Assembly: GCA_946414115.1 (NCBI GenBank) | Contig: CAMKNF010000045.1 | Span: 1-12,774 of the forward strand | Length of the DNA: 12,774 bases | Direction of reading: 5' to 3' | Source: an uncultured Ruminococcus sp. | GTDB taxonomy: Bacteria > Bacillota > Clostridia > Oscillospirales > Acutalibacteraceae | Part shown: positions 6,359-12,773 of the stretch, piece after piece | Position numbering within the stretch: position 1 is the stretch's first letter | Layout of the letters: each line of letters opens with the position of its first letter | Notes under the pieces: model-generated | Seen by the model: the letters and a program-made list of their open reading frames with translations, nothing else | What the model was told of the DNA's origin: nothing | Database searches by the model: none | Translations under genes and position numbers: made by a program

Positions 6359-7117
6359 ATGAAAAAATTTATTTCGTGGAACGTAAACGGACTTCGTGCC
6401 TGCGTAACAAAGGGCTTTCTTGATTATTTCAAAGAGGTTGACGCAGATATTTTCTGCGTACAGGAAACAAAGCTTCAGGAGGGACAAATTGACCTGGAGA
6501 TTGACGGATATTATCAGTACTGGAATTATGCCGAGAAAAAGGGTTATTCGGGTACGGCATTGTTTACAAAGCAGAAGCCGTTATCTGTTACATACGGACT
6601 CGGAATTGAAGAGCACGACAAAGAGGGCAGAGTAATTACCGCCGAGTTTGAGAATTTCTATTTCGTAACCTGCTACACTCCAAATTCGCAGAACGAGCTG
6701 AAAAGACTTGACTACAGAATGGAGTGGGAGGACGCTTTCAGAGCGTATCTGCTTGATCTCAACAGCAAAAAGCCTGTTATTATGTGCGGAGATCTGAATG
6801 TGGCTCACAAGGAAATAGACTTGAAAAATCCGAAGACTAATCGCAAAAACGCCGGCTTTACCGACGAGGAAAGAGAAAAGATGACTGTTCTCCTCGACAG
6901 CGGATTTACCGATACATACCGCTATTTTAATCCCGATAAGGAGGGTGTTTATTCTTGGTGGTCGTACCGCTTTAAGGCAAGAGAGAAGAACGCAGGCTGG
7001 CGTATTGACTATTTTATCACCTCAAATTCGCTTGATGATAAGCTCATAAGTGCTGATATTCACACAGATATTTTCGGTTCAGACCACTGTCCTGTTGAGC
7101 TTGTTGCCGATGTTTAA
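6359..7117 (+). CDS. xth: Exodeoxyribonuclease III / AP endonuclease (Xth family)
   Basis: The 252-residue cytoplasmic DNA repair nuclease nicks DNA at abasic sites and trims 3' ends in base-excision repair. All catalytic landmarks of the ExoIII/APE1 fold are present: SWNVNGLRA (6-14) with N8, QETKLQ with metal-binding E36, CYTPN with Y106, GDLNVAH with D145 and N147, WRIDYF (214-219), and GSDHCP with D242 and H243. The length is that of the family (about 250-270). The start ATG 6359 follows AGGGTGA at 6348-6354. The gene is single, divergent from sigK. Nothing odd in composition or motifs. The sequence resembles the Gram-positive ExoA branch and APE1 (NxxxxNELKRLxYRxxWD-type segment) more than E. 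coli XthA. Confidence 0.96.
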   Translation: MKKFISWNVNGLRACVTKGFLDYFKEVDADIFCVQETKLQEGQIDLEIDGYYQYWNYAEKKGYSGTALFTKQKPLSVTYGLGIEEHDKEGRVITAEFENFYFVTCYTPNSQNELKRLDYRMEWEDAFRAYLLDLNSKKPVIMCGDLNVAHKEIDLKNPKTNRKNAGFTDEEREKMTVLLDSGFTDTYRYFNPDKEGVYSWWSYRFKAREKNAGWRIDYFITSNSLDDKLISADIHTDIFGSDHCPVELVADV

Positions 7118-7181
7118 GCTGTTGTAACAAATATAGCTTATCAATATGATTTATTACTTTCAGAAAGTTAAACGAGAATTT

Positions 7182-7196
7182 AGTCGAGTGCCTCGA
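7182..7196 (+). repeat. Third copy of the GTCGAGTGCC motif
   Basis: AGTCGAGTGCCTCGA (7182-7196) matches AGTCGAGTGCCTTGA on the minus strand at 3986-3972 in 14 of 15 bases. Both copies lie just downstream of a gene's stop codon and read in the same sense as that gene. Confidence 0.5.
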
Positions 7197-7291
7197 AACG
7201 CAAATTGAGTGGAAAAGTCAGTTTGTTTGGAAAAAATTGTAGCCCGAATTTTAAGTTCATATAAAGGCAAAGTTTCGGGACGTCAAGGTGA

Positions 7292-7324
7292 TTCCCCTAT
7301 TAGGGGAAATGTCGCAAAGCGACA
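7292..7324. repeat. Tandem short palindromes at the head of the mosaic
   Basis: TTCCCCTA (7292-7299) and TAGGGGAA (7301-7308) form an 8-bp dyad with one central base. Directly after it, TGTCGC (7310-7315), AAA and GCGACA (7319-7324) form a 6-bp hairpin. The second shares the C-AAA-G loop plan with the larger hairpin at 7502-7528. Confidence 0.6.
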
Positions 7325-7347
7325 AAAGGGTTGCCGTTTTCGCAGAA

Positions 7348-7486
7348 AAGCCGTCCCCTACGGCGATATAGAAAACGTTTGTTTTAGTCGTAGGGACACG
7401 GCGTGCCGTGTCCGTAGTGGCAATTGAACTTTACCAATTAATCCGTAGTTATTGAGGAAAACAAACCTTTCCGTAAGGGACGGCTT
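7348..7486. repeat. Nested inverted repeat forming a long branched stem
   Basis: AAGCCGTCCCCTACGG (7348-7363) pairs with CCGTAAGGGACGGCTT (7471-7486) at 15 of 16 positions, and inside it GTTTGTTTT (7377-7385) pairs with AAAACAAAC (7458-7466) perfectly. The enclosed 72 bases carry the GC-rich palindrome at 7394-7413. The result would be a branched structure of about 139 bases. Its arms are far longer than chance allows in a region of this size. Confidence 0.65.
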
Positions 7487-7554
7487 CCTGGACGTCCCCT
7501 TCACAAAAATTGCAAAGCAATTTTTGTGTGGACACGGCACGCCGTGTCCCTACG
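7389..7554. repeat. 166-bp segment with 25-bp perfect terminal inverted repeats, MITE-like
   Basis: Bases 7389-7413 and 7530-7554 are perfect 25-bp reverse complements, beginning CGTAGGGACACGGC and ending GCCGTGTCCCTACG. Each arm is also a palindrome in itself (GGACACGGC, 2 bases, GCCGTGTCC), so each can fold alone. Between them lie an AT-rich spacer, the right half of the nested stem and the hairpin at 7502-7528. No transposase is encoded. The plan fits a miniature inverted-repeat element or a REP/BIME-like palindrome cluster; I see no clear target-site duplication. Confidence 0.65.
7502..7528. repeat. Perfect 12-bp hairpin with AAA loop
   Basis: CACAAAAATTGC (7502-7513), loop AAA and GCAATTTTTGTG (7517-7528) form a perfect hairpin. 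It sits between the two GC-rich palindromes. It lacks a trailing T run and is probably part of the repeat mosaic, not a terminator. Confidence 0.65.
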
Positions 7555-7621
7555 TCAACGTTGGTTATTATTATGCCGCTAAATTATCGTTTATCATAAC
7601 TCAATAAACTATCTTCAAAGC

Positions 7622-7653
7622 AAAAAAGCTGTCCCGAAAAGGACAGCTTTTTT
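7622..7653. terminator. Bidirectional terminator behind the alcohol dehydrogenase gene
   Basis: AAAAAAGCTGTCC (7622-7634) and GGACAGCTTTTTT (7641-7653) form a 13-bp stem with a 6-base loop. The A and T runs inside the arms give a T tail on either strand. It lies 42 bases beyond the stop of the minus-strand dehydrogenase and also blocks transcription from the left. Confidence 0.95.
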
Positions 7654-7694
7654 GAATTTAAAAGAAAAGATGACAAAATGAAAAATCACAAAAA

Positions 7695-8906
7695 TCAGAA
7701 ATCAATTTCTAAATCGTAGTAGCAAGCCTTGAGGAGCTTTTCCATTTCTTCCTGACTTGGCTGGCGGGGGTTAGAGCCTGTGCAGGCGTCGCCGATTGCG
7801 TTCTTTGCAGTTTCGGGGAGCTTGTCCATAAACTCTTTCTCGTCAATGATGCTTTCGTCAGCCTTTACACCGCCCTGACCATAGTTCTTGATAGCCTGCG
7901 GAATGTCAAGCTGGTCGTTCATACTGCGAAGCTCTGCGATAAGTGCATCAACAAGCTCTTCTGTTGTGTCGCCCTTAAGGTCAATAAACTTTGCAATGCG
8001 AGCATAACGCTCTGCAGCTGTAGCGTCCTTTGAGTTGAACTTAATAACCTTGGGAAGATACATAGCGTTGGCACAGCCGTGAATGATATGACCGCCAGAG
8101 AAAGCGGCGCCGGTCTTATGAGCCATTGAGTGAACAATACCGAGCAGAGCATTTGAGAAAGCCATACCTGCAAGGCACTGTGCGTCGTGCATCTTACTGC
8201 GGCAAGCCATATCGCCGTCGTAAGATTTCTTGAGGTTGTCGTGAATCATCTTGATTGCGTGAAGTGCAAGTGCGTCTGTATATTCACAGTTAAGTGTGGA
8301 AACGAATGCCTCAATTGCGTGAGTCATAGCGTCCATACCTGTGTGAGCAGTGAGCTTCTTGGGCATTGTTTCTGCAAGTGCAGGGTCAACGATAGCAACA
8401 TCGGGAGTGATGTTGAAGTCAGCAAGAGGATATTTGATACCCTTTGAATAGTCAGTGATTACCGAGAAAGCAGTAACCTCTGTTGCTGTACCCGAGGTTG
8501 ACGGGATAGCACAGAATTTAGCCTTTGTTCTAAGCTTGGGGAAGTTAAACGGAGTAATCAAATCCTCAAAGGTTGTTTCGGGATATTCATAGAATGCCCA
8601 CATAGCCTTTGCGGCGTCAATCGGAGAACCGCCGCCCATTGCAACAATCCAGTCGGGCTGGAATTCCTGCATAGCAGCAGCACCCTTCATTACTGTTTCA
8701 ACAGAGGGGTCAGGCTCAACGCCTTCAAAAAGCTGAACCTCCATACCTGCTTCTTTTAAGTATTCAACAGCTTTATCAAGAAAGCCAAAGCGTTTCATTG
8801 AACCGCCGCCAACAACAACGATTGCCTTTTTACCCTCTAAATTTTTAAGGCTTGAGAGTGCATCTTCACCGTGATAAAGGTCACGGGGTAAAGTAAATCT
8901 GTACAT
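7695..8906 (-). CDS. Iron-containing alcohol dehydrogenase (GGGS cofactor-loop type)
   Basis: From ATG 8906 the protein has 403 residues, normal for group III (iron-dependent) alcohol dehydrogenases, which interconvert aldehydes and alcohols in fermentation. Visible motifs are VVGGGSMKRFGF (31-42), AMGGGSPIDAAKAMW (89-103), IPSTSGTATEVT (134-145) and the metal-binding set D192, H196, H259 and H276 (GMDAMTHAIEA, VHSMAHKTGAAF, IIHGCANA). The first loop has GGGS where FucO and DhaT have an Asp; as in YqhD and clostridial butanol dehydrogenases, this suggests NADPH use, an inference. Translation clearly starts at 8906 because GGAGGAG (8919-8913) precedes it; an in-frame start at 8939 has no such site. 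A LysR-type gene lies just upstream on the same strand, and the gene has its own promoter. The physiological substrate (ethanol, butanol, another aldehyde) cannot be read from sequence. Confidence 0.94.
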   Translation of the reverse strand: MYRFTLPRDLYHGEDALSSLKNLEGKKAIVVVGGGSMKRFGFLDKAVEYLKEAGMEVQLFEGVEPDPSVETVMKGAAAMQEFQPDWIVAMGGGSPIDAAKAMWAFYEYPETTFEDLITPFNFPKLRTKAKFCAIPSTSGTATEVTAFSVITDYSKGIKYPLADFNITPDVAIVDPALAETMPKKLTAHTGMDAMTHAIEAFVSTLNCEYTDALALHAIKMIHDNLKKSYDGDMACRSKMHDAQCLAGMAFSNALLGIVHSMAHKTGAAFSGGHIIHGCANAMYLPKVIKFNSKDATAAERYARIAKFIDLKGDTTEELVDALIAELRSMNDQLDIPQAIKNYGQGGVKADESIIDEKEFMDKLPETAKNAIGDACTGSNPRQPSQEEMEKLLKACYYDLEIDF

Positions 8907-8934
8907 TATAATCTCCTCCAATATAAGATATTTG

Positions 8935-8950
8935 GTCAACTTTGCTTGAC
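8935..8950. promoter_or_regulatory. Candidate operator in the dehydrogenase leader
   Basis: GTCAA (8935-8939), 6 bases and TTGAC (8946-8950) form a perfect dyad between the predicted transcription start (about 8951) and the ribosome binding site. Its position would suit a repressor or LysR-type site, but arms of 5 bp are short and no matching site was seen at the other promoters. Confidence 0.35.
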
Positions 8951-8957
8951 TGGAATA

Positions 8958-8986
8958 ATTATATCACTGCTTATTGATAAAGTAAA
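8958..8986 (-). promoter_or_regulatory. Extended -10 promoter of the alcohol dehydrogenase gene
   Basis: On the minus strand, TTTACT (8986-8981), a 17-base spacer and TATAAT (8963-8958) preceded by TGA give a strong extended -10 promoter about 50 bases before the ATG. The dehydrogenase can therefore be made independently of the upstream LysR gene. Confidence 0.7.
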
Positions 8987-9072
8987 TACCTTTTATGCAG
9001 AATTGTATGTGAAAATTTTGTGAAAAATGCACTATTTGTAGATTTGTATAATAATATGACAATATTTTAAAA

Positions 9073-9984
9073 TTACAAGCCGTATACATTGTCATCGCCT
9101 GTGGCATATTTTTTAACCGCTTCAACAAAAAGCTTTGCGGCAGGATTAGAAATATTCTTGCCCCACGCCATAACGTATGCAATGCTCGTGTCGGCGTCGT
9201 CAACAGGGAAGACATCTATGTATCCGCTTGATGTTAATGTGGCAAGCGAGTGGGGAAGTATTGAAATTCCGAGTCCCGACGAAACCGAAACATACATTGA
9301 AACAAGGTCGTCAAAAGTGTTTTCAACATTCGGCGAAATGTGAAAGGTGCGGAATAAATCCATAATTTCCATATAAACAATAGGTGCAACCGATTCTGAC
9401 AGCAAGAGCAGATTTTCTCCTGTAAGCTCACGCAGGCTCACTGACTTTCTGCCCTTGAATTTATAGTTTTTTGCCGTTACAATTGCAAGCATTTCGTTGT
9501 GGGTAACAAGCGTTTCAATCCCGGAATTTTCAGGAACCATATCACGGGGCATAAAGCAGAAGTCAAAATCACTTCCCGTAATAGCCTGACTTTTGTCGGC
9601 ACAGTCAATTGGCTTAACTTCAACTGTTATTCCGGGGTACTTTTCGTTGAAATCGGAAATACATTTTGACGGAAAGCACAGTGAGGTCACGTCACAGCCG
9701 AGCGTGATTTTTCCCTGACCGCCGTCGTGCATCTGCTTAATAACCGTCTTTGCTTTTTTGAGCGTATCCACAATTTCAATTGCATAGGGGAGAAGGGTTT
9801 TGCCCTCGTTTGTGATGATAACGTCCCTGTGCGAGCGTGTAAAAAGCTGAACGCCGAACTCCTTTTCAAGGTCGCTTACGTACCTGCTTACGGTTGACTG
9901 TGAAACGTAGTTGCGGCGTGCTGCTTCGGAGAAGTTTAATGTCTGCGCTACGGAAATAAAACAATTCAGCTGATTAATATCCAC
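9073..9984 (-). CDS. LysR-type transcriptional regulator
   Basis: The 303-residue protein has the classic LysR plan: an N-terminal winged helix-turn-helix (residues about 1-60, INQLNCFISVAQTLNFSEAA then SQSTVSRYVSDLEKEFGVQLF), a linker helix (61-88) and a periplasmic-binding-protein-like effector domain (about 90-295, with SSGLGISILP near 235-245). Such proteins bind a dyad in front of a divergent or adjacent gene and respond to a small molecule. The start is GTG 9984, with AAGGTGAG 7 bases ahead. It is divergent from the beta-ketoacyl synthase gene and lies 166 bases upstream of the alcohol dehydrogenase on the same strand, with no terminator between them. The likeliest target is the synthase promoter; control of the dehydrogenase is possible. 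The effector is unknown. Confidence 0.93.
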   Translation of the reverse strand: MDINQLNCFISVAQTLNFSEAARRNYVSQSTVSRYVSDLEKEFGVQLFTRSHRDVIITNEGKTLLPYAIEIVDTLKKAKTVIKQMHDGGQGKITLGCDVTSLCFPSKCISDFNEKYPGITVEVKPIDCADKSQAITGSDFDFCFMPRDMVPENSGIETLVTHNEMLAIVTAKNYKFKGRKSVSLRELTGENLLLLSESVAPIVYMEIMDLFRTFHISPNVENTFDDLVSMYVSVSSGLGISILPHSLATLTSSGYIDVFPVDDADTSIAYVMAWGKNISNPAAKLFVEAVKKYATGDDNVYGL

Positions 9985-10072
9985 TTAAAATCTCACCTTT
10001 CATAATAAATAGTGTTATGCAAAAGTTGGAATTATTTTCCTAAAAATTGTTGTTTTTGCATTATACAAACTG

Positions 10073-10101
10073 TTGAATTATCACGTATGTTCTGCTATAA
10101 T
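10073..10101 (+). promoter_or_regulatory. Sigma-A promoter of the beta-ketoacyl synthase gene
   Basis: TTGAAT (10073-10078), a 17-base spacer and a perfect TATAAT (10096-10101) predict a start near 10108, giving a leader of about 70 bases before ATG 10178. Confidence 0.75.
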
Positions 10102-10124
10102 TCAAGTATAGCATAATAGTATGC
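10094..10124. promoter_or_regulatory. Candidate LysR operator over the synthase -10 box
   Basis: GCTATA (10094-10099), 7 bases and TATAGC (10107-10112) form a perfect 6-bp dyad, containing the T-N11-A pattern typical of LysR sites, directly over the -10 box and start site. A second dyad, GCATA (10111-10115), 4 bases and TATGC (10120-10124), follows and shares 2 bases with it. ATGCAAAA, which overlaps the second dyad at 10121-10128, also occurs at 10017-10024 and inverted at 10054-10061. Binding here would block the promoter, so repression or effector-switched control is suggested. Confidence 0.5.
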
Positions 10125-10177
10125 AAAATGTAAATAACTATTTTAAATTTGTGCGTGTGTGCGTGAGGAGTTTTGTT

Positions 10178-11398
10178 ATGAAAAAAATTGTAATCACCGG
10201 AATGGGCGCAGTAACTCCGGTAGGCGTGGGCGTTGACGCTTACTGGAAGAATATTACAGACGGCGTTTCCGGAATTGACACAATCAGAACCTTTGACCCC
10301 GGCGAGCTTGCTGTTCAGATTGCAGGCGAGGTGAAAAACTTTAATCCGTCTGACTACCTTCCGAAAGACCTTATAAGAAAAACAGATCCATTTATGCAGT
10401 ATGCGTATATTGCCGCCGAGGAAGCTTTAAAGCAGAGCAAGCTTGAAATTGAGCCGCACAGAACGGGCATTGTAATGGGAACGGCTATGAGCGGTATTGC
10501 TACTATTGCATATACGCAGGAAGCCTTGTCGGGTGCTTCTCACAAAAAGGTAGGTCCCAGATTTATTCCCAAAATTCTCGGTAATATTGCAGCGGCAAAT
10601 ATTGCAATCGACTACAATATTCAGGGACCGAGCCTTACAGTGAGCACTGCCTGCTCGTCAGGCGGTGACGCAATAAATACCGCTTGTATGTGCATCAATG
10701 CAGGCAAAGCAGATGTAATGCTCGCAATCGGTGCAGAATCGGTGCTTTGTCCTCTCGTTATTTATTCTCTTGCAAACGCAAAGGCATTGTCAAGGAGAAA
10801 CGATTCTCCCTCAAGCGCAAGCAGACCGTTTGACGTTACACGAGACGGCTTTGTAATCGGCGAGGGCGGCGGTGCGCTGATTCTTGAAACCGAGGAACAC
10901 GCTCTTGCAAGAGGTGCAAAGATTCTCGGTGTAATCAAGGGCTGCGGCAACACAGGCGACGCTTACCACGTTACTGCACCTCATCCCGAAGGAAGGGGAG
11001 CAATTGCATGTATGCAGCAGGCAATTGAAGAGGCAGGAATAAAAGCAGAAGAAATCGGTTATATTAATGCACATGGAACTGCCACAAATAAGGGCGACTC
11101 CGTTGAAAGCTCTGCAATTAAAAAGGTTTTCAGGGATAATCTGCCTTACGTAAGCTCAACAAAGGGCGCAACAGGTCATATGATGGGCGCAGGCGGAATT
11201 ACAGAAACAATCACTTGCGTAAAAGCGATTGAAACAGGCATTTTGCCTCCTACAATCAATCTCAACGAGGTTGACCCCGAATGCGCAGGAATTGACTTTG
11301 TTGCAAATACGGCTAAAAAAGCAGATATTAAGTATGCAATGTCAAACGCATTCGGTTTTGGCGGACAGAATTCGAGTATTATTGTCGGCAAGTATTGA
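10178..11398 (+). CDS. fabF: Beta-ketoacyl-ACP synthase II (KAS II/FabF)
   Basis: The 406-residue cytoplasmic condensing enzyme joins malonyl-ACP to an acyl-ACP during fatty-acid elongation. The Cys-His-His triad is intact: VSTACSSGG with C159, NAHGTATNKGD with H299, and STKGATGHMMGAGG with K329 and H334. The C-terminal loop reads NAFGFGGQNSS (390-400), with Gln where E. coli FabF has Thr. The true start is ATG 10178, preceded by GAGGAG 7 bases away; an in-frame ATG at 10121 lies inside the operator region without a ribosome site. It lacks the usual fab neighbours (acpP, fabD, fabG, fabZ); instead it is followed 46 bases later by an acyl-activating ligase and is divergent from a LysR gene. 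This suggests a specialised second copy, perhaps for an unusual acyl or polyketide-like chain, not the main fatty-acid cluster. The family call is firm, the special role is inference. Confidence 0.92.
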   Translation: MKKIVITGMGAVTPVGVGVDAYWKNITDGVSGIDTIRTFDPGELAVQIAGEVKNFNPSDYLPKDLIRKTDPFMQYAYIAAEEALKQSKLEIEPHRTGIVMGTAMSGIATIAYTQEALSGASHKKVGPRFIPKILGNIAAANIAIDYNIQGPSLTVSTACSSGGDAINTACMCINAGKADVMLAIGAESVLCPLVIYSLANAKALSRRNDSPSSASRPFDVTRDGFVIGEGGGALILETEEHALARGAKILGVIKGCGNTGDAYHVTAPHPEGRGAIACMQQAIEEAGIKAEEIGYINAHGTATNKGDSVESSAIKKVFRDNLPYVSSTKGATGHMMGAGGITETITCVKAIETGILPPTINLNEVDPECAGIDFVANTAKKADIKYAMSNAFGFGGQNSSIIVGKY

Positions 11399-11444
11399 TA
11401 AAATAAAAGTTATGTGAGTTTTTTTATGAAAGCAGGTTGAATTT

Positions 11445-12773
11445 ATGGAACTGACATACGATTGTGAAATGTTTAAAAAGACCTTTGAAAGTGAGTTTAC
11501 GTGGCTCAACGGTTTTATGAGGAACGTAAGGCGTTTTGGCTACAAGAATGCAGCCTTTGACCCGATGTCAGGTAAAATATGGACTTATAACGACTTGAAC
11601 AGAGATTCAAACAGATTTGCAAATGCAATGAAAGCAAGCAATGTCAAAAAGAGCGACGTGGTATTTGTTCAGCTTTTCAATTCTCCTCAGTTTTTGTTCG
11701 GTTACATTGCTTCTCAGAAAATCGGTGCAATTTTCAATCCTGCAAATTTCAACCTTTCTCCCGGTGAAACTGCTGAAATTATCGACCACAACAAACCGAA
11801 GGTGTACGTTTATGACGCTGATATTGTTCAGACGGCAATAGACGCACTCTCGCTTTGCAAGCATAAGCCTGAGGTTGTGATTGCGGTCAATGTTACTTCA
11901 AAGGAATTTCCTCTTCCCGAAGGTCATATTCTGTATGATGACTATATAAAGGATTCATCAGTCGAAAATCCGCCGATTGATTTTAATCCCTATTTTTACG
12001 ATGAGGTTGTAAGACTTCAGACCTCGGGTACAACGGGAACTCCAAAGGGCGTTCCACTCAATAACGTAAACGAGGTTTTGTCGGCGCACGATGTTATAAT
12101 GCATTTTCCGTTAAATCCAACCGACGTTACAATGAATATGACGCCTTGGTTCCACAGAGGAGGACTTCACTCGGGCGGTCCGACACCTACTCTTTACGCA
12201 GGTGCGGCTATGGTGATTCTTCGTACCTTTAACCCGAAAAACTGCATAGACTACGTTGAAAAATACGGTATTACTTTTATGACGGGTGTTCCGTCAATCC
12301 TCACACTGCTTGCCGGCAGACAGGAAAAGCACCCCAAGGATATTTCAACACTCAAGGGGATAATCACAATGGGCAGTCCGCTTGAAAAGGAAGCCTGCAT
12401 ACGCTTTCAGAAGGTGCTTACTCCAAATATTTTCAACGGCTACGGTACAACTGAATCATTCTGGAATACGTTTCTCCGTCCGTTTGATTTGCCCGAAATG
12501 GCGGGTACGGCAGGTCGCTCCTGTACAGATGACGAGGTAAGAATCGTAAAGGTTTACGACGACAAAAAGGCAGAGCCTGACGATGTTGTTCCTACCGATA
12601 ACAAAACCGAGGGCGAAATCATCATAAGCTGTCCCTGCAAATCCACCTACAGCTACGTCAATAACCCCGAAGCTACAAAGGAAAAGTTTTACAAGGGCTG
12701 GATGTACACAGGCGACATAATGTTTCAGCATATATTCGTAATTCTATTAGATTTCGAAACCAAAGTAGACTAA
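11445..12773 (+). CDS. AMP-forming acyl ligase, disrupted at the 3' end
   Basis: This adenylate-forming (ANL) enzyme activates a carboxylic acid to acyl-AMP and then, in most relatives, to acyl-CoA or acyl-ACP. Landmarks are the phosphate-binding loop LQTSGTTGTPKGVP (191-204), WFHRGGLHSG (235-244), the adenine-binding YGTTES (333-338) and the hinge-side YTGDI (421-425). After YTGDI the family goes on with an acidic W-D-E/GFV segment and a GRKDD motif, then a C-terminal domain carrying a catalytic Lys. Here the frame instead reads MFQHIFVILLDFETKVD and stops at TAA 12771-12773, so about 90-120 expected residues are missing. Codon use and motif spacing are normal up to about 12719. ATG 11445 has only a weak site (AGGTTGA). 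It is co-oriented with fabF without a terminator, probably one operon. As shown it should lack adenylation completion or thioester activity. Substrate unknown; a medium or long acyl chain is likely from its neighbour. Confidence 0.85.
   Translation: MELTYDCEMFKKTFESEFTWLNGFMRNVRRFGYKNAAFDPMSGKIWTYNDLNRDSNRFANAMKASNVKKSDVVFVQLFNSPQFLFGYIASQKIGAIFNPANFNLSPGETAEIIDHNKPKVYVYDADIVQTAIDALSLCKHKPEVVIAVNVTSKEFPLPEGHILYDDYIKDSSVENPPIDFNPYFYDEVVRLQTSGTTGTPKGVPLNNVNEVLSAHDVIMHFPLNPTDVTMNMTPWFHRGGLHSGGPTPTLYAGAAMVILRTFNPKNCIDYVEKYGITFMTGVPSILTLLAGRQEKHPKDISTLKGIITMGSPLEKEACIRFQKVLTPNIFNGYGTTESFWNTFLRPFDLPEMAGTAGRSCTDDEVRIVKVYDDKKAEPDDVVPTDNKTEGEIIISCPCKSTYSYVNNPEATKEKFYKGWMYTGDIMFQHIFVILLDFETKVD

Larger units (their letters stand above)
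7118..7694. other. 577-base non-coding region with repeats and hairpins
   Basis: No believable gene lies here; a 72-codon open frame at 7209-7427 runs straight through palindromes and has no ribosome binding site or family likeness. The stretch holds, from left to right: a copy of the GTCGAGTGCC motif (7183-7192), an 8-bp and a 6-bp dyad (7292-7324), a nested long stem (7348-7486), a GC-rich palindrome and its inverted copy (7389-7413 and 7530-7554), an AT-rich 12-bp hairpin (7502-7528) and a terminator (7622-7653). The GC-rich blocks differ sharply from the AT-rich flanks. There is no clear terminator directly behind exonuclease III. Confidence 0.75.

Noticed and set aside
6050..6487. 145-codon minus-strand frame across the sigK-xth gap
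   Set aside because: It overlaps the starts of two well-supported genes and both promoters; composition is that of an out-of-frame read.
7209..7427. 72-codon open frame in the repeat region
   Set aside because: It runs through several palindromes, is rich in Arg/Gly/Ser from repeat sequence, has no ribosome binding site and no family likeness.
7292..7554. CRISPR array
   Set aside because: The repeats are palindromes of differing sequence and spacing, with no regular repeat-spacer alternation and no cas genes.
8907..8939. Earlier in-frame start for the alcohol dehydrogenase at 8939
   Set aside because: The GGAGGAG site at 8913-8919 lies inside that extension and serves ATG 8906, where family homology begins.
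10121..10177. Earlier in-frame start for the FabF gene at 10121
   Set aside because: No ribosome binding site, it lies only 13 bases after the predicted transcription start and within the operator region; homologues begin MKKIVITGMG at 10178.
10102..10177. Riboswitch or attenuator in the fabF leader
   Set aside because: The leader of about 70 bases has only short dyads near the start site and no terminator or known riboswitch motif.
11426..11440. Tiny open frame (4 codons plus stop) before the ligase
   Set aside because: Too short and without a ribosome site; more likely chance in the fabF-ligase gap.
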